A DNA stretch of 64,000 nucleotides from Cercis canadensis (taxonomy: Eukaryota; Streptophyta; Magnoliopsida; Fabales; Fabaceae): assembly GCA_003255065.1 (NCBI GenBank), contig QAOA01008702.1, positions 1 to 64,000 on the forward strand, given 5' to 3'. The translations under genes were made by a program, and so were the position numbers. This document shows, one piece after another, positions 21,840 through 33,600 of this stretch. Below the pieces are notes generated by a model, which saw only the letters and a list, made by a program, of their open reading frames with translations, did not search any database and had not been told where the DNA came from. Positions within the stretch are counted from its first letter, which is position 1; each line of letters begins with the position of its first letter.

Positions 21840-22643
21840 ACAAAAAGAAAAATGGTAATCCTCTGAAAACCAAACAGCACAAGGACAAAAGCAAAAATTA
21901 CCCTTACAATAGATACATTCCATAATCCATCCAAAAAATACCTAAAAATCATAAAACAACCACAAACAACCAATACATCAAAAGCCCTAAACAAATTTAA
22001 CAAAATCAAATAGAGAGAGAGGAGATTTCGGATTGAGAAAGAGAGAGAGGATGGAGGAGATTTCAAATAGAGAGACCTACCTAAAGGAAGAGCAGCCAAC
22101 TCACTTGAACGCAGCCTCTTGCCACTAGAAAATGCCTCACACCGCCGAAGTTTGAAGTTTGAAGTAAATGGAGAAGGAAGCTCAATCTCTCAGTGAAAGG
22201 AAATGGAGGAAATGAAATGGGAAAGAGGAAGAAGGGGGAAAGATATTTTGGAGGATTCCAATGGTAATTCGATCCAAATTAAGAAAAAAAAAATTGCCTT
22301 CTTTGTCTTCTGTTAGTGAAACGGGAGTTTTGGGCTTAACGGATTCCAATAGAATATTCCGTTGGAAATATCGTTAGAAAACCTTAAAAAATATTAAATT
22401 TGGTTAAAAAAATTTCCAACAGTATATTCCAACCATTGGAATTTTAAAAAAAAAAATTTCTTTACCCATTTTTTGAAAATTTCAATAGTAATTCTTACAA
22501 AAAATTCCAACAGTATTGGAATTCCATTGGAATTACCATTAGAATTTCTAGAAAATAACAACAGTTGGAATTATAGTTGAAATTTTTAAAAGATTCCAAT
22601 AGTATTTTGTTCAATTGGAAAAAAAATAGATTTTCTTTTAGTC
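21840..22643. mobile_element. Right-end fragment of a related CACTA element
   Basis: Resembles 21120-21475 in order: a gagagagag run, an acctacc ... caagagc block, an accgcc block, subterminal ttccaatgg arrays (22256-22610), the phrase gttcaattgg, and a degenerate terminus ttttcttttagtc (22631-22643) in place of TTTTCTTGTAGTG. No matching left end is seen next to it. Confidence 0.7.
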
Positions 22644-24205
22644 ATGGCTAGATGATTATAATTGAGTAATTGAAGCTTATTTAGATAGAAGGTTCATGAA
22701 GATTGCAACAAAAACTTGAAACTTTCCTTTTTGGGAATTTTAACTGAGAAGAAATGTATCTAATTAACCTTCGGATATATAGATCATTTACAGCTTGTGA
22801 ATAAGTTGTATTCAGTTTTTTAGGGAAATTCAAAGGTTTTTTAAGTGCTATGCTTTCGTAGGACTAGAGTGGTAGAGCTTTTTGTTAAGTGTACTCTTCA
22901 ATGATTTTGGACAATTAGGATTAAACTTATATGATTCATACATATTAGAATAAGGTATATGCAAATAATTATTTTCCTCGTTGGCCAAAACAAAAAAAAA
23001 TTATATTTTCTCTAGCACATAATAAAAAAAGATCAAATTATTGCTATTTATGGAATTATAGAACAAACATCTAGATGGATAGAAAATACATTTTGGAGAA
23101 AAAGAAATTACAACAACAAACATTTATTTGGGCAAGTTCATATGTTGGATTGATCAATGTCAAGCTTGATCAAGGGGAGTCTTCAATGGTTGGAAACCAT
23201 GACGAATGCTTGCTTGCCATACTTTCTTGATGCTAAACATGGTATAACCACACTCATGTGCATTCCATCCTTCCAAAGTATGCAGTACTCTAGCTATTCG
23301 CCATGCACTCATCACTCTTCTTGGCAGCCAATTCTATTACACATAGAAAAACTTTAGTATGTTCACACATAAGTTGAAACAGAGAAAAATATTACCTTTT
23401 TTCTGGTTTCCTAATTTGTGCTCTTTTTACCTAAACACAGAAATTTATCATTGAAGATCTAGGAGGCATGGACATGGTAGTTTACTGTCCTGTCCCCATG
23501 TCTGTCATACCGAAGAAACGGACACAGCCACAACACATGTCTGACACACATATAGATGTGTCCAAATAAAAAAAAAAATGTTTTTTATGGGTCGAACATG
23601 GCATGGACAAGGCTGGCTCATTTTTGGCATTTGTTTCTATTTTTTTTCCTTGTATGCAGTACATATGCTAGGGAAGGGATATATTAGGATGATTAAGTGA
23701 TATTTCTCTTTTTAATTGTGAAGGGATATAGAGTAGAATGCCTTGTAATTTTATTTATTTTGGAGGGAATATTAATATTTTATACATGTGGGATTCAAGT
23801 CCCTTTTTTGGTGAAGGAATATGATAGAAGTGAATAAAATCACTAACAAATTAGGACATGAGTTGATGATGAATATTTCAGTATGATATTCTGATATAAA
23901 TGTTAACCTTTGGATAAAATATGAATCTATTTAGAATTATGTTTGTGTTGTTTGATTAAACTATATATATATATATATACACACACATTATGTTTGTGTT
24001 GTTCATGTTCGTGCTTCCTAGTTGAAAATAATAGTCCAAGGGGTACATCATAACAGACACCAAAGGACATATATGCCCAATACCCACTCTACAAATAGAG
24101 AGGGAGAAAAAACACCTAAGAGAAATAACATGGAGTAGTGCTTTGCACCACCAAAAACAATCAGAACCTAAATGAAACTTTTGTAAACCAAAGAAAGGAC
24201 AAGAG
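22644..24205. other. AT-rich DNA, no recognised gene
   Basis: No terminal repeats or known domains seen. A short (TA)n run followed by (CA)n lies at about 23963-23990. The minus strand of 23150-23345 reads HTLEGWNAHECGYTMFSIKK, which looks protein-like but is broken and not recognised. Confidence 0.45.
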
Positions 24206-25136
24206 AAATCCCAAGCTACGAACTTGTGAGGCTCAAAATACTCCAAAACTCCTGCCAATCCTTGCAAGCTTTTGAAATTTTGACAAGGGGAGACCATGCT
24301 TCATCACTAAAAAATTTCCATTTCACTTGCTTAAGTTCACTGACGATAAAATCCTACCATTGCCACATTGAAGTGAAGTTCTTGCATTCTAAATGTATCA
24401 TTAATGGAGATAAACTCCAAACCGCTAAAGGTTTAGGACAAGTTGTGAACAGGTGACAAGAATTTAATAATTAATTGATTAGCTAATATTTAATTATTTT
24501 CACTCATGTTGGTCAATTTAATTCTAAATAACTTCGCCATGAGCACAAAAGCAATGGTAACTTCTATTTGAAGGGGGACTTTAACTTACCCCATGTACGA
24601 ATATGGGGTTAAATAACCTCATCCTATGTGGCAGAATGGNAAATCCCAAGCTACGAACTTGTGAGGCTCAAAATACTCCAAAACTCCTGCCAATCCTTGC
24701 AAGCTTTTGAAATTGTGACAAGGGGAGACCATGCTTCATCACTAAAAAATTTCCATTTCGACCTAACCATAAACACCAAATTATACATATCAAGAGTTCA
24801 AGATAACCATCAGGAGCATTCACTTGCTTGAGTTCACTGACGATAAAATCCTACCATTGCCACATTGAAGTGAAGTTCTTGCATTCTAAATGTATCATTA
24901 ATGGAGATAAACTCCAAATCGCTAAAGGTTTAGGACAAGTTGTGAACAGGTGACAAGAATTTAATAATTAATTGATTAGCTAATATTTAATTATTTTCAC
25001 TCATGTTGGTCAATTTAATTCTAAATAACTTCGCCATGAGCACAAAAGCAATGGTAACTTCTATTTGAAGGGGGACTTTAACTTACCCCATGTACGAATA
25101 TGGGGTTAAATAACCTCATCCTATGTGGCAGAATGG
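24206..25136. repeat. Direct duplication around a single N (probable assembly artefact)
   Basis: 24206-24639 and 24641-25136 start with the same aaatcccaagctacgaactt and end with the same tatgtggcagaatgg. The second copy is 62 bp longer because of extra sequence near 24759-24824. The N at 24640 sits exactly at the junction, as in the 307-bp case. Best read as two overlapping or allelic contig ends. Confidence 0.82.
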
Positions 25137-27264
25137 GCACCGCCTATAGCTCCACCTAGCATAATAGACAGTAGAAAAATGTCTACCTACAAATTATAAG
25201 TCTGGCTTTGTGTTTTTAGTAAGTTAACCCACCTAATTATTTGAATTTACACATAGACACCCATTTTGTTTTCATTCGTTCCTTCTTGAAACATTCCCTT
25301 TGTTTCCTCCCTCCCTATCTTCATTCTTGTCTTTGAGACAAAAATAGAGCTTCCGCTTGCTAGGTGAGAATTTGGACCTTCCAATTTATGACCAAGAACT
25401 GAACAAGAAACATTTTTGTCGCAGCAAAGTGATGATATGGTTGCCGGGTGGAATATGCTTAAACATTTCCACCCTTGACTCATTGTCTCCGCCACGACCA
25501 CCATCATCTCCAACCTTGACTCACCGTTGATGAGATCTATCAATTTCTGCTATCCAATCAAATGAAACGACAATAGTGGTTTTGGCCCGACCTTTTTTTC
25601 CACACTTGGGAGTTACTAGAAGCTAATTGCAATTCTTAATGGTGGTTTCAATGGGGCTGTGATGCTCGATTTACTAGAAGTTAAGTGCGATTGTTGGTGT
25701 GCTGGTTTGCAGTGGTGCGTGGTTGTGTGAGAGGATATCACAGTTGCTAAAAGTCATCTTAGGTTTTTGGTGATTATGGTGGCATGATTTTGCTCGTGCG
25801 GAGTAGGTGCAAAGGGGCTTTATAAAAGATGGAACTATTGAACTCTACAGCAAGAAAATGATTCAAACGCACCATATGGTTCTTTTTTTATATATAATTT
25901 TTTTCTATAGTTTAAAAGGTGCATTACTTTTTAAAAAAAAAAAAAAAGAGCTAAAATAATCACATAAAAATAAGAGCTAAATTAAGAGCCATGTCAGCTT
26001 AATTAATAGAAGTTAACAATTGGACTAAATTAATCAAATTTAAGAAAAACCGAAAGATAATCCCATTGGTATAAAATTAATGCAAAATAAGTTATAAAAT
26101 TAAGTTATCACTTGTTGGTAGCTATTTATCATTTACTTATAATAATATGTCATAAGATCAAATAATAACTTGGTGAGATGAAATTTTCATTGAAGTTCAC
26201 TAAATTAAAATTATCATGTATGGTGAAAATAAATTATCATTAGTATCCAATAATATGTTGTTGTGAAAATTAAATACTCATAATTATCACTTAAAAAAAT
26301 TCAATTACATTTTGTAACATCACTAATTGCTTAGGAACATCACTCACTTAATTAATTGTATCTTGCAAATGAATTATGCAAATGATGTTATTGAAAAATT
26401 AATCCATTCTTTCTACATGATAAATGTAAGAGTACATAATATGAACATGTTTATACATTTACAAATAAATTAGGTTCTTAAGTTAAACTACAATAATTGA
26501 ATTCAAAAGTAATTCCATGCTTCTTAATATCACTTGTTGACAGCATTACTATCACTAATTGCTTAGGACTATTATTTACTTAAATTATATCTTGATACTT
26601 GATCATGAATTCTACTTGATTCATATGAGATGAACATTAAGTTTGTTGTTGGGTTACATTCCTTCCAATACGATAAATGAAAGAGTATACATATAAGCAT
26701 GTCTCTACATTTATAAATAAATTCAGTCATATAGTTAAATGACAATAGATGGAATTACTAATACTTTTTAAAAGTATGCTTTATAACGTAAGATAGGAAT
26801 TATAAAAAAAAAAAAAAATTGTAGTATTTATTATAATTTTTAAGAAATGTTTAGGCATATTGCATCCTTGACAAGACACTTAAAATATAAGATTGACACT
26901 TAAGAGTTTAGTATATTTCATATCACATCTTATTGATTTAAGCCATTGGAAGAGAAAAATCAACTCTTATAAGATTATGTTCTTTCGGTTTGTCTTGAAA
27001 CGAATTAGCCATAGTAAAAATAGTGGATTTTCCTCCTTTACCCTCTCCTAAACCAATAATCCATGTAAGTGTAGGCTACATATTTATTTTCACAAGGTTC
27101 TTCCTTGTTTTCTTGTGTATTTTATGGAAAATACAAAATATAAAATGTGGGCTTGATTTATAATAAGTAAAAAACTTTCTGTCAAAATTCATATTAAATT
27201 TTTTGTTGGTAATAATAGGTTAAGTAAAGGTGTGAGTCCTACTATCAACACACTTATAGCAATT
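25137..27264. other. AT-rich DNA, no recognised gene
   Basis: Long A/T runs and simple sequence, with no convincing reading frame, terminal repeats or RNA gene. It is possibly real intergenic DNA or very decayed transposons. Confidence 0.45.
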
Positions 27265-28109
27265 TGATGGGAATCAAGGCAAAACTACTCCACGCGACCC
27301 TTTGCACATTCCTGGAGGTCTGATCACCCAAGCTCGAGCTAAGAGGATGCAAGAGAGCTTGATCGGCTTCATAGAGGAGGTTTGGACCCAAGGGACAAGC
27401 CAAGAAGCAAGGAATGAAGTATGGATGTTTGTGTGCTCAATTGAGGAATTGGAAGGTTCAACTGGCGAAGGAAGATAGAGCTCGCCCCAACGCCCAAACA
27501 GAGGAGCCCCAGTGCTCCTTGACTAGAACCCAGGCACCCCAGCGCCCTCACAAGCAAAGCTAGTGCCTTTCCCCTGGCACCCAAGCCCCTGGACCAATTC
27601 CATTATGTGTGTTTTTAACTCTTTTTATATGTTTTGGGCTCTGAGCTTAGGTTATTTTAGGCCCATTTTAATTCTATTAAACCTATGTTATTTTCCCCTT
27701 TTAGTAGTGAGTTTGTACTAGGATTTTGGATATTTAATAATTGGGCTTGGATTTTACCCATTTAGGTTTATTAGGGTTGCTTTGTTTAAAGGGAGGTCAT
27801 TTCCGTTATGATAGTCATTATTCATATTTTAGTAAAAGTTAAGAGGTTTCTCCTTCTTGGTTCTCTTGAGAACTCTTAAAACTTATCAAGAACCCTAGGT
27901 TCTTGTGACGTTCTCCTAGCTTATCACTATCCCTCTCATCCTTGTCTAGAGTGTAGCGCTTAATCTTTTCTATACCATAGGTTCTCACCTCTATATGTTA
28001 TAGGTTCTAGGTTTTTAATTTGTGTTTTTGCTTCTAATAAACTTTGATTGGAGGATTCTTGGGCATCTGAATCTGAACTAATCGTGACAAACCCTCGAGG
28101 TTCACATCA
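27265..28109 (+). repeat. 5' LTR of the second Gypsy element
   Basis: 845 bp, TGATGGG...CACATCA, colinear with 34895-35715. A relatively GC-rich block at 27480-27595 (repeated cagcgccc/caggcacccc-like units) contrasts with the AT-rich surroundings. Confidence 0.92.
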
Positions 28110-28111
28110 TT

Positions 28112-28123
28112 TGGTATCAGAGC
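28112..28123 (+). promoter_or_regulatory. Primer-binding site, initiator-Met tRNA type
   Basis: tggtatcagagc two bases after the LTR end. This is the classic plant retrotransposon PBS complementary to the 3' end of tRNA-iMet. Confidence 0.92.
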
Positions 28124-29073
28124 TTGTGGTTCTAATCGAGGTTTGATTATTCATTTTTTACTTTTGAATTTCAATTTTCGTTTTCCATTTTTTTTTCTTC
28201 TTTCTTGTTGTTCTAGTGTTGTTCTTCATAGTTTCTTCTTGTTATTGCTTTTGATTTGCTAAAAAAAAAAAAATTGGGCAACTTTTTCATTAATTCCCTT
28301 TGTCTCATGATAACTGCCCTTAAGGTGGTGTTTAGGTGTTTTCCATTTCCAATTTTTGTGGTTTTTTCATGCTTAATGCAATTTTTAGGCTATTGAACCC
28401 TCTAGGTCATCAATTTAATTTGTATGGAGCATGATTAAAATCATAGTATAAAAAAAAAAAAATTCTAGGCAAATTATGTTCTTGAGAAAAATACTAGGAA
28501 ATTCGTATAAAAAAAATTATGGATTAGTGTAAAAAGTGTGGAATTAGATGCCCTTTGCAATGTTAATGCTTCATGAAATGACTTTTGAGTTGGATTTGCC
28601 TTAAATTGCTCAAGTTGCATTCGAAATTGTTGGATTTCCTTGGAGATCAGAAAATTCTGTTGCATTGTGGAATTTTAATTCCTAAGTGACTTGGTATTTG
28701 AGATTCTTCTTGCTTGTGTGTCTTTTGGTATTGAGTTCAATTAATCTTTGTTCTTGAACTTTGTATTGCCTTTGTTCTTGTCCTATTCGAATTCCTTGAA
28801 TCCTTTTATGCTAGTGCTATGCTTTTCATTCTTGTGGTGAGTGATATACTGTGAAGTTTGTCACAAAAGGCTAAGCTCTTGGTTTGTTTATTAGTTCAAT
28901 AAAGAACTAAAGAAAGAGAATTAAGAGTAGGAAAAGGCAAGAGTGTGAGATCATTAGAGAGTAAGAGCTACTAGTGAATCAAACACGAGTGTGAGTGATA
29001 TTGTTGGAGAGCAAACACGTGAAGGAGTGGTGAGGTTATCTTCCTAACATTTTTTTTTAAGGATTTAAACACC

Positions 29074-30315
29074 ATGGATAGAGAAAGTGAAGCGGGAAAC
29101 CAATCTTTTACACTTTGTGTCATGCAACAGCAATTTGAGAGAATAAACATAAGATTTGATTAGTTGTATGATAGGATGGGTAGGTATGAGAATGATCTAC
29201 CAAGGAGGCAGCCACCTATAGCTCCTGAAGCAAGGAGGAGGAGTAGGAAAAAAGTTAAGGAGAATGAAGAAGGAAGTGGGCATAGTGACTCCAAAGTCCA
29301 AGACAATTTTGCTAGGCATCATAGAAGAGAGAGAAGAGCAAGACATGCTCATGTTGACCGTGATGTGAGTGACCGAAGCACCTCCGAAGACCACAACTAG
29401 TATGCTAGACATAACCAAGGAGAAATGAGGGAAATATATGTAGATCATAACTTAGGAAGCATACAAATGAAAATTCATTCTTTCCAAGGTAAAAATGATC
29501 CAGAAGCTTACTTGGAGTGAGAGAAGAAAATGGAATTAGTGTTTGAGTGCCACAACTACTCTGAGAAGAAGAATTTTAAAATAGCAACTGTTGAGTTCAT
29601 CTACTATGTTATCATATAGTGGGATCAACTAGTCCTAAACCGGAGGCGGAATCATGAGAGGCCTATTGAGTCATGGGAAGAAATGAAGGCCATTATGAGG
29701 AACAAGTTCATCCTTAGTCATTACTATAGGGAATTGTACCAAAAAGTGCAAGGCCTTACACAAGGTTCCAAGAGTATGGAAGACTATCATAAGGAGATGG
29801 AGGTAACCATGATTAGAGTGAATGTGGAAGAGGATAAAGAAGCTACTATAGCTAGGTTTCTGCATGGTTTGAATAGGGACATTACCAATGTGGTTGAGTA
29901 TCAACATTGTGTAGAGTTAGAAGATATGGTCCACATGGCCATGAAGGTGGAAAAGCAACTAAAGAGACAGCGTTCCTCAAGGTACAATCCGGGCTCAACA
30001 AGGTATAATTTGGGTTCATCTTCTCCATAGAAACTGAATTGGAACAAGGGAGACAATGATGCTTCTAAGCTCAGAGCCGAGACATCCAAGGCTCCAAGAG
30101 AAGAAGGTGACCAAACTAGAGGCAAACTGAAAACCCAACCTTCTAGAAATAAGGATATTAAATGCTTTAAATGCTTGAGAAATGGACATATTACTTTTCA
30201 ATGTCCAAGTAAGAGAGTGATGGTTTTAAAAAATGATGGAGATATTGAGACCGAGGTTGAGTCTAGTGATGACTCTATGCCATCTTTAGAGGATGCTAGT
30301 GATGGTAAGGAGTAA
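29074..30315 (+). pseudogene. gag of the second Gypsy element
   Basis: Starts at ATG 29074 in a good context (acaccatgg) and stays in one frame to beyond 30300. Basic N-terminus (RRQPPIAPEARRRSRKKVKE), then the capsid region: IHSFQGKNDPEAYLE, YYRELYQKVQGLTQGSKSME and FLHGLNRDITNVVEYQ. The zinc knuckle CFKCLRNGHITFQC (30163-30204) is intact (CX2CX4HX4C). Stops at 29161, 29398, 29518, about 29617 and 30028 fall at expected Gln/Trp positions. It would bind and package element RNA. Codon 1 follows a long leader after the PBS, as is usual in these elements. Confidence 0.9.
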
Positions 30316-31221
30316 GCCATTGATTGTGAGCTACTTGTTGTTAGGAGAGCCCTTAATGCACATGTGAAAGAGCATAATGAGGCTCTAAGAGAGAATATTT
30401 TCCATACTAGATGCCTTGTTGATAGAAACATGTGTAGCATGATTATAAATGGATGGAGTTGTGTGAATGTTGCTAGTACTACTCTAGTGGACAAGTTGAC
30501 TTTGCAAACCTTGAAATATCCCAAGCCCTATAAGCTACAATGTGATGTTGTGCCAATGCAATTAGGTCATGTGTTGCTTTGTCAACCTTGACAATATGAT
30601 CAAAAGGTGACACACAATGGCTACACAAACTGTTACTCCTTTGTCCTAAACAAATAGTCAATTACTCTTGTTCCTATGACACCAACACAAGTGTTTAAGA
30701 ACCAATTGAAGATGAAGAGAAATAGTGAGGGCCAGCAAAAAGAGAGAGAGCTTGACAACAAAACAGATCATGAGAGTGCAAAAGATAAAAAGAACAAGAG
30801 AACAAAAGACAAGAATGTTAAAGAGGCTGAGAGCCCAAACTTTGAGAGACAACTTGAAGGAGTGGAAACACAAAAGATGAGTGTCTTTGCAAGTAATGGT
30901 GAGGTGAAAATAGTCTTTTTCTCTAACTGGCATATGTTTGTACTATAGTACAAAGAGGCATGTCATTAGCACTAATGAAATTAACCCCTATTTGTCTAGT
31001 GTTGTTGTGTCTCTTCTACAGGATTTTGAAGATATCTTCCTCGATGATGGCCCAACCGGTTTGCCCCCACTTAGAGAGAATTGAACATCAAATTAATTTC
31101 ATTCCTAGAGCCACTATTCCAAATAGACTAGCATATAGGAGCAACCCAGCGGAGACCAAAGAGCTTCAAAGGCAAGTGAGCAAGCTTATGTCTAAAGCAC
31201 ATGTGAGAGAGAGCATAAGCC
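30316..31221 (+). pseudogene. Protease and start of RT of the second Gypsy element
   Basis: Continues the gag frame: FHTRCLVDRNMCSMIINGWS and LTLQTLKYPKPYKLQ, then CDVVPMQLGHVLLCQP. A segment usually found between KPYKLQ and CDVVPM is missing, an internal deletion in the protease domain. A Lys/Glu-rich linker (30700-30870) follows. After frameshifts near 30950 the RT entry is seen (HLERIEHQINFIPRATIPN, AETKELQRQVSKLMSKAHVR). It ends at ESIS where the hAT element sits; the frame resumes after 32486. Confidence 0.82.
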
Positions 31222-32485
31222 TAGGGGTGTAATCGGTTCAGTTCGGTCCGGTTTACACCCCAAACCGACTAAAACCGAGTCAAAGAAATTCGGTTCGGTT
31301 CGGTTCAATTTTTTAGAATTTTTTCAACAAAACCGAGTCAAACCGAACTGGTGTGGTTCGGTTCGGTTTGGCCAATTTTCTCGGTTTTTCTGCTGCTCTA
31401 GCTTGGAAACATTTAAGCAACTGTGAATGAGAAACTTCTGCCCAGATTCAAACCACTTTTGCAAGAAGGAGAGTACTAATAAACAGAACTTGCAATCAAT
31501 TATCTATGTATTCTTCTATTAAACTTTAAAGTAGCAAAAATAAACAGAAATCAAGTTCTCAGCATAAATTATTGCTCCATTTTCAACAAACAACTGTCAT
31601 AGAACATTGGGTTCCTTTACAAACCACCACAACAAAATAGCAGCCAAATATCAGACATCCCAGTTCAATGACCAACAAAACAATTACAGAAATACAACAG
31701 AAAATCAGCAACAAAAATCAAAAAGCATCGCTGCAAAAGTTTCTAACATTCTTTTTCTTGACCCCTATTTTTTCATAATAAATCGAAACAAATTATCCCG
31801 AAATGAGACACAACATACAAGTGCAACTCCCTCAAATCTGAATAAAATCCCATTCCTATGAGTGAAAGAGGCTTTTGTTGTCTTCACTTTGTAATCATTA
31901 ATCGAAATCCTCTACTCTCCATCGTCACCCAATCGGACAGTCCAGAAGCAATGGATCTGGAGGTGGTCGACCGCCACGCTCTACTTTTCGACGACGAGTC
32001 CATGGCGGTGTTTGTCAACACAAGCAAAGCTCTTGTTGAATGGAACTCTCTTGATCGACCGCTACGATGTCCGCCACCTGCTCCTTGGCCCTGTCCCACC
32101 GCGACTTAAGCGGTGCCCTGTTCATCAGCTGGATGCTACTGTTGCTTCTCTCGAGGCAGACCTTGATTATGAGACAACGAAGGAGAAAGAGTCAGCGAAG
32201 GAGAAAGAGGGATTTTGTGATTCTAAATTGAGGGTGAGAAGTGAGGGTGAGGGAGTCAAAGAGGGATTTCAGAATAGAAGGCCTACCCTTAAAACGACGT
32301 AGTTTTGTTATACTCGGTTCGATTCAGTTTTCATTCAGGTAAACCGAAAACCGAATCAACCCCACCTGTTTTTCAAAAAAACAAATCGAAAATCGGACCA
32401 TTTCACTCTATTTGACTCAGTTTCGGTTCGATTTCAGTTTGGTTCGGTCGATTTGGTTGGTTTTTCGGTTTTGCTTACACCCCTA
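31222..32485. mobile_element. Non-autonomous hAT-type transposon nested in Gypsy RT
   Basis: Perfect 11-bp terminal inverted repeats taggggtgtaa / ttacaccccta and a perfect 8-bp target duplication cataagcc (31214-31221, 32486-32493). Removing the element and one TSD rejoins the RT codons for E-S-I-S-P-C-V. Subterminal blocks rich in aaaccga / tcggttt (31235-31385 and 32310-32470) are mutually complementary. No transposase is present; the interior carries a host-gene-like fragment. Confidence 0.94.
31951..32180 (+). pseudogene. Captured N-terminal fragment resembling a SWAP-family splicing regulator gene
   Basis: Starts at ATG 31951 with MDLEVVDRHALLFDDESMAV and FVNTSKALVEWNS. A one-base frameshift near 32045 then leads to LIDRYDVRHLLLGPVPPR and LDATVASLEADLDYE. 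The LFDD ... IDRYDVRHLL pattern is what I associate with the DRY_EERY domain at the N-terminus of SWAP/suppressor-of-white-apricot splicing regulators; this naming is from memory. The GC content is higher than around it, and a 5'-UTR-like stretch precedes the ATG. The rest of the gene is absent and it ends in a Lys/Glu-rich stretch. Function is lost. Confidence 0.65.
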
Positions 32486-32486
32486 C

Positions 32487-33600
32487 ATAAGCCCATGTGT
32501 CGTACCCGTGCTTCTAGTCTTAAAGAATGATAGAACTTGGAGGATGTGTGTTGATTGCCAAGTCATCAACAAAATCACTGCAAAGTATCGCCATCATCTT
32601 CTTAGACTAGATGATATGTTTGATTAATTGCATGGTTCTTGTATCTTTTCGAAAATTGATCTTTAGAGTGGATACTATCAAATTAGAATTAAAGAGTGTG
32701 ATGAATGAAAAAACTACTTTTAAAATAAAATATGGTTTGTATGAATAGCTAGTTATGCATTTTGGTTTGATAATGCCCCTAGCACTTTTATGAGATTAAT
32801 GAACCATGTTTTAGTAGCTTTCATTGGTCGATTTGTTATAGTCTATTTTGATGATATCTTGATTTATAGCAAGAGTTTGAATTAGCACCTTGATCATTTG
32901 CAAATTGTGCTAAAAGTTTTGAGAGAAGAAAAATTGTATGCCAATTTGAAAAAAGTGTTCATTTTGCACTAGTCAAGTTATGTTTCTTGGTTATGTTGTT
33001 AGTGCTAGAAGAATAGAAGTTGATGAGGAAAAGGTAAACGCTATTAAGGAATGGCCAATGCCGAAGAGTGTTAATGATGTTAGGAGCTTCCATGGATTGG
33101 CTAGCTTCTATAAGAGGTTTGTGAAAGACTTTAGTACTATAGTTGCCCCTTTAATTGAAGTTGTAAAGAAAAATATAGGGTTTAAATGGGAAGAGGAACA
33201 AGAAAGGGCTTTCAATCTCATTAAAAAGAGGTTAATTAATACCCCTTTGATTGTTTTACCTGATTTTTTTAAAGCTTTCAAAATTGAGTGTGATGCTTTA
33301 GGTATTGGCATTGGAGCTGTGTTGATGCAAGAAAGGCGGCCTATTGCATACTTTAGTGAGAAGTCTGGTGGAGCTTTCCTAAATTACCCTACCTATAACA
33401 AAGAGATGTATACTTTGGTGAAGGCATTAGAAACTTAGCAACACTACCTCCTACCAAAGGAATTTGTGATCCACACTGATCATGAATCATTGAAGCACTA
33501 AGAGGACAAGGCAAGTTGCACACCAAATGGGTGGAGTTCATAGAACATTTTTCCTTACATCATCAAGTATAAGCAAGGTAAAGAAAATGTGGTGGCCGGT
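32487..33600 (+). pseudogene. Reverse transcriptase and RNase H of the second Gypsy element
   Basis: RT blocks: [34 protein letters not shown] and GSCIFSKIDL, then the catalytic VYFDDILIY (32841-32867, YFDD). [20 protein letters not shown] and [20 protein letters not shown] follow. RNase [31 protein letters not shown] and IHTDHESLKH. Stops at about 32624, 32666, 32708 and 33436 mostly stand for Trp or other expected sense codons, and there are frameshifts around 32770-32970 and 33500. The first RT block directly follows the hAT target duplication. Confidence 0.9.

Noticed and set aside
15548..22643. A single larger CACTA ending at 22643
   Set aside because: The GGG target duplication pairs 15548 with 21475, and the terminus at 22643 is degenerate.
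23150..23345. Minus-strand protein-like stretch (HTLEGWNAHECGYTMFSIKK)
   Set aside because: Broken by stops, no recognised family, no splice or element context.
27369..27584. Minus-strand Gly/Leu-rich frame
   Set aside because: Lies in the GC-rich block of an LTR and has no family features.
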